This document shows positions 8,707 to 17,745 of a stretch of 64,000 nucleotides of DNA, in pieces. The stretch is from an uncultured Coprococcus sp. (GTDB lineage: Bacteria > Bacillota > Clostridia > Lachnospirales > Lachnospiraceae). The DNA lies in the NCBI GenBank assembly GCA_934247115.1, contig CAKQIY010000003.1:76531-140530 (forward strand). The letters run 5' to 3'. A model generated the notes under the pieces. It made no database searches. It was not told the DNA's origin and worked only from the letters and a program-made list of their open reading frames with translations. A program made the position numbers and the translations under genes. Within the stretch, counting starts at the first letter, position 1; every line of letters begins with the position of its first letter.

Positions 8707-10113
8707 ATGGCTACAATAAAGAGAAAAAATACAAAGATGAAAAAGTTTGAGTTTCCGCATATAAAGATTGGTTTTGGTGCGATACTGTTCATGATCGTCT
8801 TTGTGTATATACTTATACAGGTTATTATGTATGTGAACGATTCTGATCCAATCATCTTCACGGTTGAACAAAGTACATATGATACAGATTTTACTGCTAC
8901 AGGAATTGCTGTCAGGGATGAAACTATCATAACTGCATCAGCGGCAGGCTCTCCATGTTATTATGTCCGTGATGGGGAAAAGGTATCAAAGGGTGCCAAT
9001 ATATTCACGATAGATAGTTCCGGCACCATGCAGGCCGCAATGGAGAATGCCCAGTCAGATGGCGCATCATTGCTTACCAGCTCAGATTATTCCAGCTTAA
9101 CAAGTCAGATAGAGATGTTTAAGAACAGCTACTCTACCTCGGACTTTGGTAATGTATACAGCTTTAAGATGAGTATAGACAACAAACTGCTCGAGATATA
9201 TGAGGAGCTTGCACTTGAAAATGTAAACAGCGGTACTTCGGCTGGAACAGTAAGTGCTGAAAAGGCTTCATTCAGTGGCCTTGTCACATATTACCAGGAC
9301 GGATATGAGAATATAGATGTGAAGAATCTCACCACTGATATGTTCGACAAGACAACCTACACTAAGCAGTCACTTAAGTCTGATAGCCCTTTAAACCTGG
9401 GAGATCCTGTGTGTAAGCTTGTGAATGATGAAGAATGGCAGATTGCTATTTCACTTACAAAGGAAGAATTCAACAAGGTTACACAGAATGAATACGCGAC
9501 ATTTACTATAAATGACTCCAGCAGAAGGATAAGTACAATATATGACAAGATAGAAAAGGATGGAAAGTGCTATATTGTCGTTTCTTTCAATAAATACATG
9601 GCGCAGTATGTGAACGAGAGATTCCTTGATATCAATTTTATGTTTGACGAATCCAATGGACTGAAGATCCCTGATTCGGCTATCATCACTAAAGATGTAT
9701 ATATGATACCTGTTGAATATATGGTGAAAGGCGGCAATGATACAAAGGCAGATCATTTCATGCAGATGGTTACAACAGCCGGTGGAAAGGAATCTGTCAA
9801 ACTGATAACACCTGTTATATATTATACAGATGACAGATTCTGTTACGTTGATCCATCGGGAATAGACAATGATGCAATTCTTCGAAAAGAAGGAGAGAAC
9901 AAGGATACATTCTCCGTTGCAACAGCAGCCAAATATACACTTAATGGTGTCATATGTGTGTCAAAGGGTACAGCTGAGTTCCGTAGAATAGAGGTTATAG
10001 TTGCAGGTGATGACTATTCGATAGTAAAACCTGATCTCTCATATGGAATATCAAGATATGACAGAATACTCCTTGATGGAACATCCAAAAAAGAAGGAGA
10101 TCTTATTTACTGA
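8707..10113 (+). CDS. HlyD-like membrane-anchored adaptor, orphan
   Basis: A 468-residue protein with a short basic N-terminus, one membrane segment (about residues 20-40, 'GAILFMIVFVYILIQVIM'), and a long extracytoplasmic part. Residues ~55-105 look like a lipoyl/HlyD barrel-sandwich half ('ATGIAVRDETIITASAAG', 'VRDGEKVSKGANIFTID'). A helical stretch and later beta-rich segments follow. Periplasmic-adaptor relatives normally partner an ABC or RND exporter, but none is nearby. The gene is instead followed by yggS, sepF and divIVA. An envelope or division accessory role is inferred from context. GGAGC lies about 8 bases before the ATG. Confidence 0.8.
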   Translation: MATIKRKNTKMKKFEFPHIKIGFGAILFMIVFVYILIQVIMYVNDSDPIIFTVEQSTYDTDFTATGIAVRDETIITASAAGSPCYYVRDGEKVSKGANIFTIDSSGTMQAAMENAQSDGASLLTSSDYSSLTSQIEMFKNSYSTSDFGNVYSFKMSIDNKLLEIYEELALENVNSGTSAGTVSAEKASFSGLVTYYQDGYENIDVKNLTTDMFDKTTYTKQSLKSDSPLNLGDPVCKLVNDEEWQIAISLTKEEFNKVTQNEYATFTINDSSRRISTIYDKIEKDGKCYIVVSFNKYMAQYVNERFLDINFMFDESNGLKIPDSAIITKDVYMIPVEYMVKGGNDTKADHFMQMVTTAGGKESVKLITPVIYYTDDRFCYVDPSGIDNDAILRKEGENKDTFSVATAAKYTLNGVICVSKGTAEFRRIEVIVAGDDYSIVKPDLSYGISRYDRILLDGTSKKEGDLIY

Positions 10114-10139
10114 TGATTATAATATAGGAGATGAGTTAG

Positions 10140-10835
10140 ATGCTTAAAGAGAACTACGAAAAGGTTTATGATAACATTGTGAAAGCCTGTGAAAGGGTAG
10201 GAAGATCTCCGGAGGAGGTCACTCTTATTGCGGTGAGCAAGACAAAACCGCTGTCTGATATAGAGGAACTGCTCAGTGACACAACGGCCATGGACTATGG
10301 AGAGAATAAGGTTCAGGAGCTGGTGGATAAATATGAGAATATATCCCGTCCGGTCAACTGGCATATGATAGGCCATCTTCAGACCAATAAGGTTAAGTAC
10401 ATCGTGGATAAGGTCTGTATGATCCATTCTGTGGATTCATTGAACCTGGCAAAGACTATTGAGAAGGAAGCAGCCAAGCATGATGTTGTGGCCAATATTC
10501 TGATAGAGGTCAATGTGGCACAGGAAGAGACGAAATTTGGACTGTCATGCGATGAGGTACTTCCGCTTATAAATGAGATAAAAGATTTTCCTCATATAAA
10601 GGTCAGAGGACTTATGACAATTGCTCCATTTGTGGATGATCCGGAGGATAACAGGGTTTATTTCCACAAATTGAGGGATTTATCACTTGACATACAATCT
10701 AAAAGCATTGATAATATTGATATGAGCGTCTTGTCAATGGGTATGACAAACGATTATGAGGTTGCTGTGGAAGAAGGTGCAACCATGGTCAGAGTTGGCA
10801 CCGGTATATTTGGTGCTAGAAATTATAATATATAG
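10140..10835 (+). CDS. yggS: YggS/PLPBP family pyridoxal-phosphate homeostasis protein
   Basis: A 231-residue single-domain PLP-binding TIM barrel. The PLP lysine is in 'IAVSKTKPL' (about residues 31-39). Other family motifs are 'DYGENKVQEL', 'NWHMIGHLQTNK', 'GLMTIAP' and the C-terminal phosphate-binding 'VRVGTGIFGAR'. The family has no known catalytic turnover and buffers PLP, affecting amino-acid and keto-acid pools. It lies 17 bases upstream of sepF, the classic ylmE-ylmF linkage of Gram-positive division clusters. TAGGAG precedes the ATG. Confidence 0.95.
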   Translation: MLKENYEKVYDNIVKACERVGRSPEEVTLIAVSKTKPLSDIEELLSDTTAMDYGENKVQELVDKYENISRPVNWHMIGHLQTNKVKYIVDKVCMIHSVDSLNLAKTIEKEAAKHDVVANILIEVNVAQEETKFGLSCDEVLPLINEIKDFPHIKVRGLMTIAPFVDDPEDNRVYFHKLRDLSLDIQSKSIDNIDMSVLSMGMTNDYEVAVEEGATMVRVGTGIFGARNYNI

Positions 10836-10852
10836 ATTAAAGGAGAACAATC

Positions 10853-11494
10853 ATGGCAAAGGGAAATACAAAGAAAAGTTTTCTTGATTATTTCAAATTA
10901 AGTGATTCAAGCGACGATGACTTTGATGATGATTTGTTTGATGAAGATGAAGTTGACTATGATAACGATGAATACGAAGATGAAGCAGGATATGATGATG
11001 ATCCTGAAGATGACTATGATGATGAACCTCCGGTCTCAAAGGCCAAGGCTTCACCACTGAAATCATTCAGCAGATATAAGGGCGGTTCATCAGCCGGCAG
11101 CTCCAGCAGAGCCAAGTCATATGGTGGCGGACGTTCGGCACAGCAGAACAACAAGCTTGTGTCCATCAACAGCAGGACATCACATGCCATTGGGGACAGT
11201 GATGTCAGAGTTGTAAAGCCCGATGAATTTGATGATGCACAGATGATAGTTGATTATCTCAATCAGGGACTGATAATTGTCATCAATATGGAGGATCTTG
11301 ATCTTCCAACTGCACAGAGAATAGCTGATTTCATTGGCGGTGCCAGCTATGCTATAGATGGTCAGTTCAAGGCAATATCAGGCAATATATTCCTTGCTAC
11401 ACCTAATGGAACAGATGTATCAGGAGATTTTAGGGATGAATTAGGTGAGGATTCTCTCAGCGGGGAGTCATATACAGGTAAAGCAAACTATTAA
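10853..11494 (+). CDS. sepF: SepF, FtsZ-ring membrane anchor
   Basis: A 213-residue protein. A short N-terminal segment is followed by a long acidic, Asp/Glu/Tyr-rich linker (residues ~17-60) and a Ser/Gly-rich stretch. The conserved SepF core is at ~115-200 ('VVKPDEFDDAQMIVDYL', 'RIADFIGGASYAIDG', 'NIFLATP'). SepF polymerises, binds the FtsZ tail and tethers it to the membrane. The acidic linker is longer than in Bacillus SepF (~150 residues). AAAGGAGAA precedes the ATG. It sits between yggS and divIVA as expected. Confidence 0.95.
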   Translation: MAKGNTKKSFLDYFKLSDSSDDDFDDDLFDEDEVDYDNDEYEDEAGYDDDPEDDYDDEPPVSKAKASPLKSFSRYKGGSSAGSSSRAKSYGGGRSAQQNNKLVSINSRTSHAIGDSDVRVVKPDEFDDAQMIVDYLNQGLIIVINMEDLDLPTAQRIADFIGGASYAIDGQFKAISGNIFLATPNGTDVSGDFRDELGEDSLSGESYTGKANY

Positions 11495-11520
11495 TATATG
11501 TTACGTATGGGGGATTACAT

Positions 11521-12240
11521 ATGCTTACACCAGTTGATTTACAACAGAAGAAATTTTCACATGGAATGGGATATGCCAAGAAGGATGTAGATGCATTCTT
11601 TGATAAGGTTGTACTTAGTTACACAGAGTTATATAAGTCCAACGCCGATCTTACGAATCAGGTTAAGACTCTTACTGACAGTCTGGTACACTATAGAACT
11701 ACAGAGTCAAAGCTTCAGAAGTCATTAATGCTTGCAGAAAAAAATGCAGAGGAATCAACCAAGAATGCCACTGATAAGGCCAGACTGATAGAGAATGATG
11801 CCAAGATCAAGGCTAACAGTATTGTTCAGGAAGCCCGCGAAGAGCTGGCTCGTATTGAGGACAGTATTGATGGAATTAAGCAGCAGTACAAGGATTATGT
11901 GTGTGCATTCAAAGAACTTATGGATTCTCATATGAATTTTCTGGCGCAGAATCCTATCAACGAAGAGATGGGCATAGATTTTGAAGATGCCATCAGAGAA
12001 GGCGCTTCAGCTGCAGCGTATTCACCTGCAGCAAGTAAGGCTGCAGCTATGAATTCATTTATGGGTTCATTCGATGGCGATCCGCAGGGACGAGAGGAAT
12101 CAACTCTTGGATCAGGCTCCGGTTCTGTCATGGGTGATTCGACACTTGGCAGTGCAGGTGGTGGAAACGTAACCAGTGATTCATCAGTATATACCAAGAA
12201 TCTCGGTGGTAAGTCATTTGTCAATCCATTTGGTAATTAA
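11521..12240 (+). CDS. divIVA: DivIVA-domain protein
   Basis: A 239-residue protein starting with a DivIVA membrane-binding domain ('LTPVDLQQKKFSHGMGYAKK' then 'DVDAFFDKVV'), followed by a coiled coil (about residues 35-135). The C-terminal tail is low-complexity and Gly/Ser-rich (about 190-235). DivIVA proteins recognise negatively curved membrane at septa and poles and recruit division or wall factors. It follows sepF by 26 bases. A second DivIVA-family gene occurs at 59.7-60.4 kb, so this one is the division-cluster copy. Confidence 0.93.
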   Translation: MLTPVDLQQKKFSHGMGYAKKDVDAFFDKVVLSYTELYKSNADLTNQVKTLTDSLVHYRTTESKLQKSLMLAEKNAEESTKNATDKARLIENDAKIKANSIVQEAREELARIEDSIDGIKQQYKDYVCAFKELMDSHMNFLAQNPINEEMGIDFEDAIREGASAAAYSPAASKAAAMNSFMGSFDGDPQGREESTLGSGSGSVMGDSTLGSAGGGNVTSDSSVYTKNLGGKSFVNPFGN

Positions 12241-12286
12241 GAGATATTAAGATATACAAAACTAAACAATCAGGGAGAATGTTAAT

Positions 12287-13369
12287 ATGAACAATAATCT
12301 TACAGTTCATCAGAATGGTGAACCAATCTATGACATTTTCTTTGCAAATGATTTTGATTCCCTGCCTGAGCTTTTAGCCGGACAGGGAATTGCTGATAAA
12401 AGGGTGTGTATTGTCACAGAGACGAATGTTGCACCGCTCTATCTTGAAGAAATAGAGAATCAGCTCAGAGGCAGATGTAAAGAAGTAATATCGGTAATAT
12501 TTGATGCTGGAGAGGCACATAAGAATCTTGACACCGTAAAGCAGATATATGAGAAGCTTATCCTTGCAAAGTTTGACAGACACGATATGCTTGTAGCATT
12601 GGGAGGAGGAGTGACAGGCGATATAACCGGTTACACAGCAGCTACTTATCTAAGGGGAATAGATTTTGTACAGATACCTACCAGTCTGCTTGCACAGGTA
12701 GACAGCAGCATAGGAGGCAAAACCGGTGTTGATTTTGACTCATACAAGAACATGGTAGGTGCATTTCATATGCCAAAACTCGTTTATATCAATGTTTCGA
12801 CACTTAACTCGCTTTCAGATGATCAGTTCATGTCTGGAATGGGAGAGATAATCAAGCATGGTCTTATCAAGGACAAGGATTATTTCAACTGGCTTATAGA
12901 CAACAGGGAATCCATTTCCGCCAAGGATCCAGAGACTCTTATGGAGATGATAAGGATAAGCTGTAATATCAAGAGACTTGTGGTGGAAAACGATCCTACT
13001 GAAAAGGGCGAAAGAGCGCTGCTTAATTTTGGGCATACACTGGGACATGCTATCGAAAGATATCTCGATCTGAAGCTCAGCCATGGTGCATGTGTCGGTA
13101 TTGGATGTTGTCTGGCAGCTATTATATCGAGAAACAAAGAAGACATATCGGATTCCACGCTGGCAGACATCATAAATGCTTTTGATCTGTTTGGTTTTCC
13201 AACTCTTGAGGATTATCCGGTGGATGCAGATAAGGTCATCGAGTATACCCGTAATGACAAGAAGATGGTTGGAGATAAGATTAAGTTCATTCTCCTTCAT
13301 GATATAGGTGATGCGTATATCAATATGGATATAACACCTGAGGACATGAAGAAAGCATTTGAGTGCTAA
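12287..13369 (+). CDS. aroB: 3-dehydroquinate synthase
   Basis: A 360-residue NAD- and metal-dependent enzyme making 3-dehydroquinate from DAHP, step two of the shikimate pathway. Visible motifs are the NAD-binding 'LVALGGGVTGDITGYTAATY', 'PTSLLAQVDSSIGGKTGVD', the metal-binding region 'GMGEIIKHGLIKD', and 'LNFGHTLGHAIE' with its histidines. AGGGAGAA precedes the ATG. The first pathway enzyme is encoded separately at 58.2 kb, so the pathway is dispersed. Its place between divIVA and lspA is not functionally obvious. Confidence 0.97.
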   Translation: MNNNLTVHQNGEPIYDIFFANDFDSLPELLAGQGIADKRVCIVTETNVAPLYLEEIENQLRGRCKEVISVIFDAGEAHKNLDTVKQIYEKLILAKFDRHDMLVALGGGVTGDITGYTAATYLRGIDFVQIPTSLLAQVDSSIGGKTGVDFDSYKNMVGAFHMPKLVYINVSTLNSLSDDQFMSGMGEIIKHGLIKDKDYFNWLIDNRESISAKDPETLMEMIRISCNIKRLVVENDPTEKGERALLNFGHTLGHAIERYLDLKLSHGACVGIGCCLAAIISRNKEDISDSTLADIINAFDLFGFPTLEDYPVDADKVIEYTRNDKKMVGDKIKFILLHDIGDAYINMDITPEDMKKAFEC

Positions 13370-13391
13370 TGATATATCGTGGAGGAAGCAT

Positions 13392-13907
13392 ATGAAAAAG
13401 AGAATTTCATTGGCAGTGCTGGTTGCTGCTTTACTTATTGCACTTGATCAGCTTGTCAAATACAAAATAGACTCTGCATTTATGGTTGGTGAGAGCCATC
13501 CGCTTATCAAAGGAGTATTCCAGCTTACATATGTGCAGAACAGAGGCGCAGCGTGGGGAAGTTTTTCCGGAAAGATAGTATTCCTTCTGATAATTACAAT
13601 AGCGATACTTATCGGGGCGTTATATGTATATGTACAGCTTGCAGGAAGAAAAGATAAAAGATATACATCGATCAGGATAAGCCTTGTGTTTCTTATATCG
13701 GGGGCTATAGGCAATATGATAGACAGATTTGCACGGGGATTCGTTGTGGATATGTTTGACTTCTGTCTCATAAATTTCCCGGTATTTAATGTTGCAGATA
13801 TATATGTTACATGTAGTTTTATAGTGATAGTTATTCTTATTCTGTTCAAGTATAAGGATGATGAGCTTACGGATATCATACACAACTCATCATCAGCGGA
13901 TAAATAA
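13392..13907 (+). CDS. lspA: Lipoprotein signal peptidase II
   Basis: A 171-residue, four-helix membrane aspartic protease that removes signal peptides from prolipoproteins after lipidation. The N-terminal helix contains 'ALDQLVKY'. The conserved motifs 'YVQNRGAAWG' and 'GAIGNMIDRFARGFVVDMFD' are followed by 'FPVFNVADIYV', which supplies the second catalytic Asp. I start at ATG 13392 because GGAGG lies at 13381-13385; an in-frame ATG at 13359 overlaps aroB and lacks such a site. The lipoprotein carboxypeptidase at 7.2 kb is a likely client. Confidence 0.96.
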   Translation: MKKRISLAVLVAALLIALDQLVKYKIDSAFMVGESHPLIKGVFQLTYVQNRGAAWGSFSGKIVFLLIITIAILIGALYVYVQLAGRKDKRYTSIRISLVFLISGAIGNMIDRFARGFVVDMFDFCLINFPVFNVADIYVTCSFIVIVILILFKYKDDELTDIIHNSSSADK

Positions 13908-13923
13908 TTAAAGGATTTTCAAT

Positions 13924-14838
13924 ATGGAAGAGTACAATCTTGAGTCATCAGAAGAATGGACGGACAGAAGGCTGGATAAGGTTTTAAGTGAATATTTTAA
14001 TGGCTATTCACGCTCATTTATCAAAAAGCTCTTTGACGAAGATATGATACATGTCAATTCGAGGTCAGTTAAACCTAGCTATAAGGTTAAGTACGGAGAT
14101 ATGATAGATATATCAGTCCCAGATCCAGTGAGCATAGATATTGAACCGGAAGATATTCCTCTCAATATAATATATGAAGATGACGATGTCATACTCGTGA
14201 ATAAGCCGAAGGGAATGGTGGTTCATCCAGCTCCCGGACATTACAGAGGAACACTGGTTAATGGTCTCATGTATCATTTTGCAGGTTCACTGTCAGGTAT
14301 AAATGGCGAATTCAGGCCTGGAATTGTCCATAGGATTGATATGGACACAACAGGTGTACTGGTTGTATGCAAGAACGATAATGCTCATAGATTGCTTTCT
14401 GAACAGCTTCATGAGCATAGTATAACCCGTAAATATTACGCTATAGTTAATGGTAATATTGCTCAGGATGAAGGGACTGTGGATGCACCAATAGGAAGAA
14501 GCCCCAAGGACAGAAAAAAGATGGCTATCAATACCAGAAATGGGCGTAGAGCTGTCACACATTATCGTGTATTAGAACGATTTGAAGGTCGTTATACATA
14601 TATAGAGTGTCAGCTGGAGACAGGTAGAACTCACCAGATTCGTGTTCATATGGCGTCTATTGGCCATCCGATACTCGGTGATGAGGTATATGGCCCCAAG
14701 AAGTGTCCATTCAGACTTCAGGGACAGACACTTCATGCGGGAGTTCTTGGATTCGTTCATCCATCAACTGGCAAATATGTAGAATTCAAAGCGGAACTAC
14801 CAGAATATTTTAAAGAACTTATTGCCAAACTCCGGTGA
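13924..14838 (+). CDS. rluD: RluD-family 23S rRNA pseudouridine synthase
   Basis: A 304-residue enzyme with an N-terminal S4 RNA-binding domain (about residues 12-70, 'RRLDKVLSEYF') and a catalytic domain. The signature 'GIVHRIDMDTTGVLVV' carries the catalytic Asp. 'GRTHQIRVHMASIGHPILGD' is the second family motif. It isomerises uridines in large-subunit rRNA. It follows lspA by 16 bases, the widespread lspA-rluD pairing in Firmicutes. The exact rRNA target cannot be read from sequence. A strong terminator follows and ends the left-hand plus-strand block. Confidence 0.95.
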   Translation: MEEYNLESSEEWTDRRLDKVLSEYFNGYSRSFIKKLFDEDMIHVNSRSVKPSYKVKYGDMIDISVPDPVSIDIEPEDIPLNIIYEDDDVILVNKPKGMVVHPAPGHYRGTLVNGLMYHFAGSLSGINGEFRPGIVHRIDMDTTGVLVVCKNDNAHRLLSEQLHEHSITRKYYAIVNGNIAQDEGTVDAPIGRSPKDRKKMAINTRNGRRAVTHYRVLERFEGRYTYIECQLETGRTHQIRVHMASIGHPILGDEVYGPKKCPFRLQGQTLHAGVLGFVHPSTGKYVEFKAELPEYFKELIAKLR

Positions 14839-14883
14839 TGTTTTGTGGCAAAAAAACAGTAACACAGTAATGAAATAAATCTT

Positions 14884-14931
14884 AGTATAGACAATTGTCG
14901 CAAATGATATTCAATTGTCTATACTTTTTTT
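14884..14931 (+). terminator. Rho-independent terminator after rluD
   Basis: A perfect 14-base stem pairs AGTATAGACAATTG (14884-14897) with CAATTGTCTATACT (14912-14925), followed by a run of seven T. It closes the plus-strand block before an independent promoter. Confidence 0.93.
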
Positions 14932-14932
14932 A

Positions 14933-14961
14933 TTTACACTTTATTGTATAAATGTTATAAT
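14933..14961 (+). promoter_or_regulatory. Sigma-A type promoter for cytidylate-kinase-like gene
   Basis: TTTACA at 14933-14938 and TATAAT at 14956-14961 are separated by 17 bases. It lies just after the rluD terminator and ~95 bases before the next start codon, leaving a leader of about 85 bases in which I see no clear structure. Confidence 0.75.
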
Positions 14962-15054
14962 AACACATATAAGATTTTAAGTATTTTGTACATAAGTCAT
15001 ATATAAATTGGCAATCGGACATATAAGTATTACAAGAAGATGGGAGTGGTTATT

Positions 15055-15669
15055 ATGGCAGGAAAGAAGATAATTACTATAGGAAGACAGTTTGGAAGCG
15101 GAGGAAAGCAGATAGGTGAGGCTCTCGCTGAAAAGATGAATATTCCTTTTTATGATAAGGAGCTTCTCAAAGAAGCTGCCAAGGACAGCGGAATTTGTGA
15201 AGAGATATTTGACAGTTTTGATGAGAAGCCAACCAACAGCTTCTTATATTCACTGGTTATGGATCCATATTCACTTGGATTTGGTAATTCCACAGAGCTT
15301 CCGCTCAATCACAAGGTTTTTCTAGCAGCTTTTGATACTATCAAGAATCTTGCTGAGAAAGATGGTTCCTGTGTATTTGTAGGAAGATGTGCTGATTATG
15401 CACTCAGAGATCTGGATAATGTTATCAATGTTTTCTTGTATGCAGATATGGATGACCGTGCAGCCAGAATCGCAAAGAAGTACAATATCAGTGAATCAAA
15501 GGCAAAGGATATGATCAAGAAGGAAGACAAAGCCAGAGCATCATATTATAACTATTATACATCTAAGCGCTGGGGTGAGATGAAGGGATATGATATCTGC
15601 ATCAACACTTCCAAGTACGGCATAGATAAGACCATTGATCTTCTCTATGATATTGTCAATAATTATTGA
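15055..15669 (+). CDS. Cytidylate-kinase-like family protein
   Basis: A 204-residue P-loop protein of the cytidylate-kinase-like family (AAA_26 type). A P-loop-like 'GRQFGSGGKQIGEALAEK' is at the N-terminus, with 'VFVGRCADYAL' and 'YYTSKRWGEMKGYDICINT' near the end. Relatives are often annotated cytidylate kinase but differ from canonical Cmk, so the substrate is uncertain. I place the start at ATG 15055 (MAGKKIITIG), because GGGAGTGG at 15042-15049 sits correctly before it and overlaps the alternative ATG at 15040. It is transcribed alone between terminators. Confidence 0.85.
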   Translation: MAGKKIITIGRQFGSGGKQIGEALAEKMNIPFYDKELLKEAAKDSGICEEIFDSFDEKPTNSFLYSLVMDPYSLGFGNSTELPLNHKVFLAAFDTIKNLAEKDGSCVFVGRCADYALRDLDNVINVFLYADMDDRAARIAKKYNISESKAKDMIKKEDKARASYYNYYTSKRWGEMKGYDICINTSKYGIDKTIDLLYDIVNNY

Positions 15670-15681
15670 TATTAAAAAATG

Positions 15682-15762
15682 AAAAAGACAGTCAGATTTT
15701 TTGTCATGTGTATCACCTGATTATAGGTAGGTCATATACTGATAAAGTCTGACTGTCTTTTA
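15682..15762. terminator. Bidirectional terminator between convergent genes
   Basis: A long inverted repeat pairs AAAAGACAGTCAGA (near 15683-15696) with TCTGACTGTCTTTT (near 15749-15762) around a loop of ~50 bases. A-rich and T-rich flanks allow function on both strands, between the kinase-like gene (+) and the ttcA-like gene (-). Confidence 0.75.
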
Positions 15763-15766
15763 TTTT

Positions 15767-16486
15767 TTAATGTCTTGTCCATCCTTCAATTCCAGCACCC
15801 TCTATAGAAGAAAATATTCTGTCTTTGACATCAGGAACACGGACCTTCAACTCATCTATAATATCCTTGCTTTCCTGGCGCTTTGTAACACCATCGGCGG
15901 GACATGGATTCTTGCATACCGGAAGATCATTCGCTCTGGCAAAAGCTCTTATTTCGCCTTCTAGAGCGTATATAAGAGGTCTGATGAGTGTGATCCCTGA
16001 TTTTTCAAGATTAGTTACCGGCGAGAAAGTGTGAATTCGTCCCTCATACAGCATAGACATGAGAAAACTGTCTATTACATCATCTTTATGGTGGGCATAT
16101 GCAATTTTATTGCATCCAAGGCTGTTAGCACAATCGTTGAATGCGCCTTTTCTCATACGGCTGCACAGAGAACATGGATTGGGTTCTTTCCTGTAATCAA
16201 ATACTATTTCACCTATTTGTGTCTTACATACTGTATAACGAACACCAAGGGCTTCACAGTACTCACTGAGCCCCGATGTATCAAATCCTTCAAAACCCAA
16301 ATCTACGGTTATGGCTTCAAGCTCAAATGGGATAGGATAGTATTCTTTCAGTTTTGCCATGGCATATAATAAAGTAAGGCTGTCTTTGCCACCAGATATA
16401 CCTATGGCGATCCTGTCACCAGGACGGATCATATCGTAATCAGTGATAGCTCGTCTTGTATATGACAGAAGCTTTTGAGATTTCAT
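15767..16486 (-). CDS. TtcA-family tRNA 2-thiolation PP-loop protein
   Basis: A 239-residue PP-loop ATPase of the TtcA/TilS superfamily. 'GISGGKDSLTLLYAM' (about residues 28-42) is the PP-loop. 'CSLCSRMRKGAF' supplies the CxxC pair that in TtcA helps bind an iron-sulfur cluster, and 'CKNPCPADGVTKR' gives a second Cys pair. TtcA adds sulfur to cytidine 32 of some tRNAs; the Firmicute versions are less well characterised, so the exact base is inferred. AAAGGAG precedes the ATG. It is apparently monocistronic. Confidence 0.87.
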   Translation of the reverse strand: MKSQKLLSYTRRAITDYDMIRPGDRIAIGISGGKDSLTLLYAMAKLKEYYPIPFELEAITVDLGFEGFDTSGLSEYCEALGVRYTVCKTQIGEIVFDYRKEPNPCSLCSRMRKGAFNDCANSLGCNKIAYAHHKDDVIDSFLMSMLYEGRIHTFSPVTNLEKSGITLIRPLIYALEGEIRAFARANDLPVCKNPCPADGVTKRQESKDIIDELKVRVPDVKDRIFSSIEGAGIEGWTRH

Positions 16487-16516
16487 TATAAGCTCTCCTT
16501 TGTTTACATAATATTA

Positions 16517-17575
16517 TTATTGTGAATTTCGCTTTTCCCTTAACTGGACCTCGTTTCTAAATCGACGCTTTCTATCCTCGTCCATATCGGCATAATGCTT
16601 ACGCGTGGTATTGACATCTGAATGTCCAAGTACATCCGCCACAAGATATATGTCATCAGTAGCACGGTACAGCTCAGTGCCAAATGTACTTCTGAGCTTG
16701 TGCGGTGTTATGTGCTTAAGTGGCACGGAGGTGAGAGAGTATTTTTTAACAATATTCTCAACTGATCTTACTGTTATACGTTTTAACTGGCTGGAAAGAA
16801 ACAATGCATCTTCGTGACCTTTCTCAGGAATGAGTTTCTTTCGCTCATCAAGATATTCAAGCAACGCCTCACTTGCCTCATCACTAAAATATACATATGC
16901 CTCTTTGCCGCCTTTTCGAATGATCTTTATGCGCATATTGTCGAAATCAACATCATGAATATCTATTCCTACACATTCAGATACACGCATACCAGTGCTG
17001 AGCATAAGAGATAAAAGAGCAAGATCCCTTGTTTTATTTTTTTCATGATATCTCTTCTGACGCTCCGTTAAACCATCACCATACTCAACATTATCAAGAA
17101 AGTTTGCGACCTCATTCGGTTCCATACGAATTATTTTTTTGTCGTGTATCTTGGGCATATCTACCTTTTCAGCCGCATTTGAGCTAATACGATCATTTTT
17201 ATAAAGGTAAGCAAAGAATACACGCAGAGCAGATAATTTGCGTTTTAAGGCTTGCTCACCATTGGTATATGTACGCCCGTTTTTCTTGTACAGCCGCATT
17301 GCATCAAGAAATTCTTCGATATCTTCAGCCTCAAGATGACTTAGATCATCTGTTTTGATATCTCTGGGTGATTTACCTTTGAAGTACGGATTATGTTCAC
17401 ACAAATATTCATAAAATATTTTGATATCCCTTGCGTACCCAAGTCTGGTTCTGGTTGAGGTCGTGTTTTCAATTCCGCGAAATGCAATGGTTGCGTACTG
17501 TGGAAGTTCTGAAAGAATCTCTCTGAGCAATAAGATATTGTTTTCATCTACTTGCTTGCTGTAGGATTTTGCCAT
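16517..17575 (-). CDS. XerS-like tyrosine recombinase
   Basis: A 352-residue tyrosine recombinase with an N-terminal SAM-like core-binding domain (to ~residue 150) and a C-terminal catalytic domain. The active-site set is complete: Arg in 'STGMRVSECVG', Lys in 'IRKGGKEA', His/Arg in 'HKLRSTFG', His in 'LGHSDVNTTR' and nucleophile Tyr in 'KHYADMDE'. Length, 'NKTRDLALLSLML' and 'VENIVKKYS' recall XerS, the single-protein dimer-resolution recombinase. The start is ATG 17575, because GAGGAGGT lies at 17584-17591; the longer TTG start falls within that site. No phage or att features flank it. Confidence 0.87.
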   Translation of the reverse strand: MAKSYSKQVDENNILLLREILSELPQYATIAFRGIENTTSTRTRLGYARDIKIFYEYLCEHNPYFKGKSPRDIKTDDLSHLEAEDIEEFLDAMRLYKKNGRTYTNGEQALKRKLSALRVFFAYLYKNDRISSNAAEKVDMPKIHDKKIIRMEPNEVANFLDNVEYGDGLTERQKRYHEKNKTRDLALLSLMLSTGMRVSECVGIDIHDVDFDNMRIKIIRKGGKEAYVYFSDEASEALLEYLDERKKLIPEKGHEDALFLSSQLKRITVRSVENIVKKYSLTSVPLKHITPHKLRSTFGTELYRATDDIYLVADVLGHSDVNTTRKHYADMDEDRKRRFRNEVQLREKRNSQ

Positions 17576-17610
17576 TGTGTATAACCTCCTCAATCATTTT
17601 ATATATATTG

Positions 17611-17619
17611 ATTATAACA
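17611..17619 (-). promoter_or_regulatory. Extended -10 promoter of recombinase gene
   Basis: On the minus strand TG-T-TATAAT reads from 17619 to 17611, an extended -10 element about 35 bases before the start codon. No good -35 hexamer is seen 17 bases upstream. The stretch from about 17640 to 17745 otherwise holds nothing I can assign. Confidence 0.5.
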
Positions 17620-17745
17620 TAAATGTAAAAAAATGCTATATTTTTTTCGTAAAACCTGAGTTTTGCGAATAGAATGATATCGTATAATAATTACAATTTT
17701 ATCCCTCTCCTCCTGGATATTTGCTGAAATCCACTGGAATTACAT

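Noticed and set aside
16517..17575. The tyrosine recombinase as an integrase marking a mobile element
   Set aside because: No attachment-site repeats, excisionase, phage or conjugation genes are nearby, and its motifs fit a housekeeping Xer protein.
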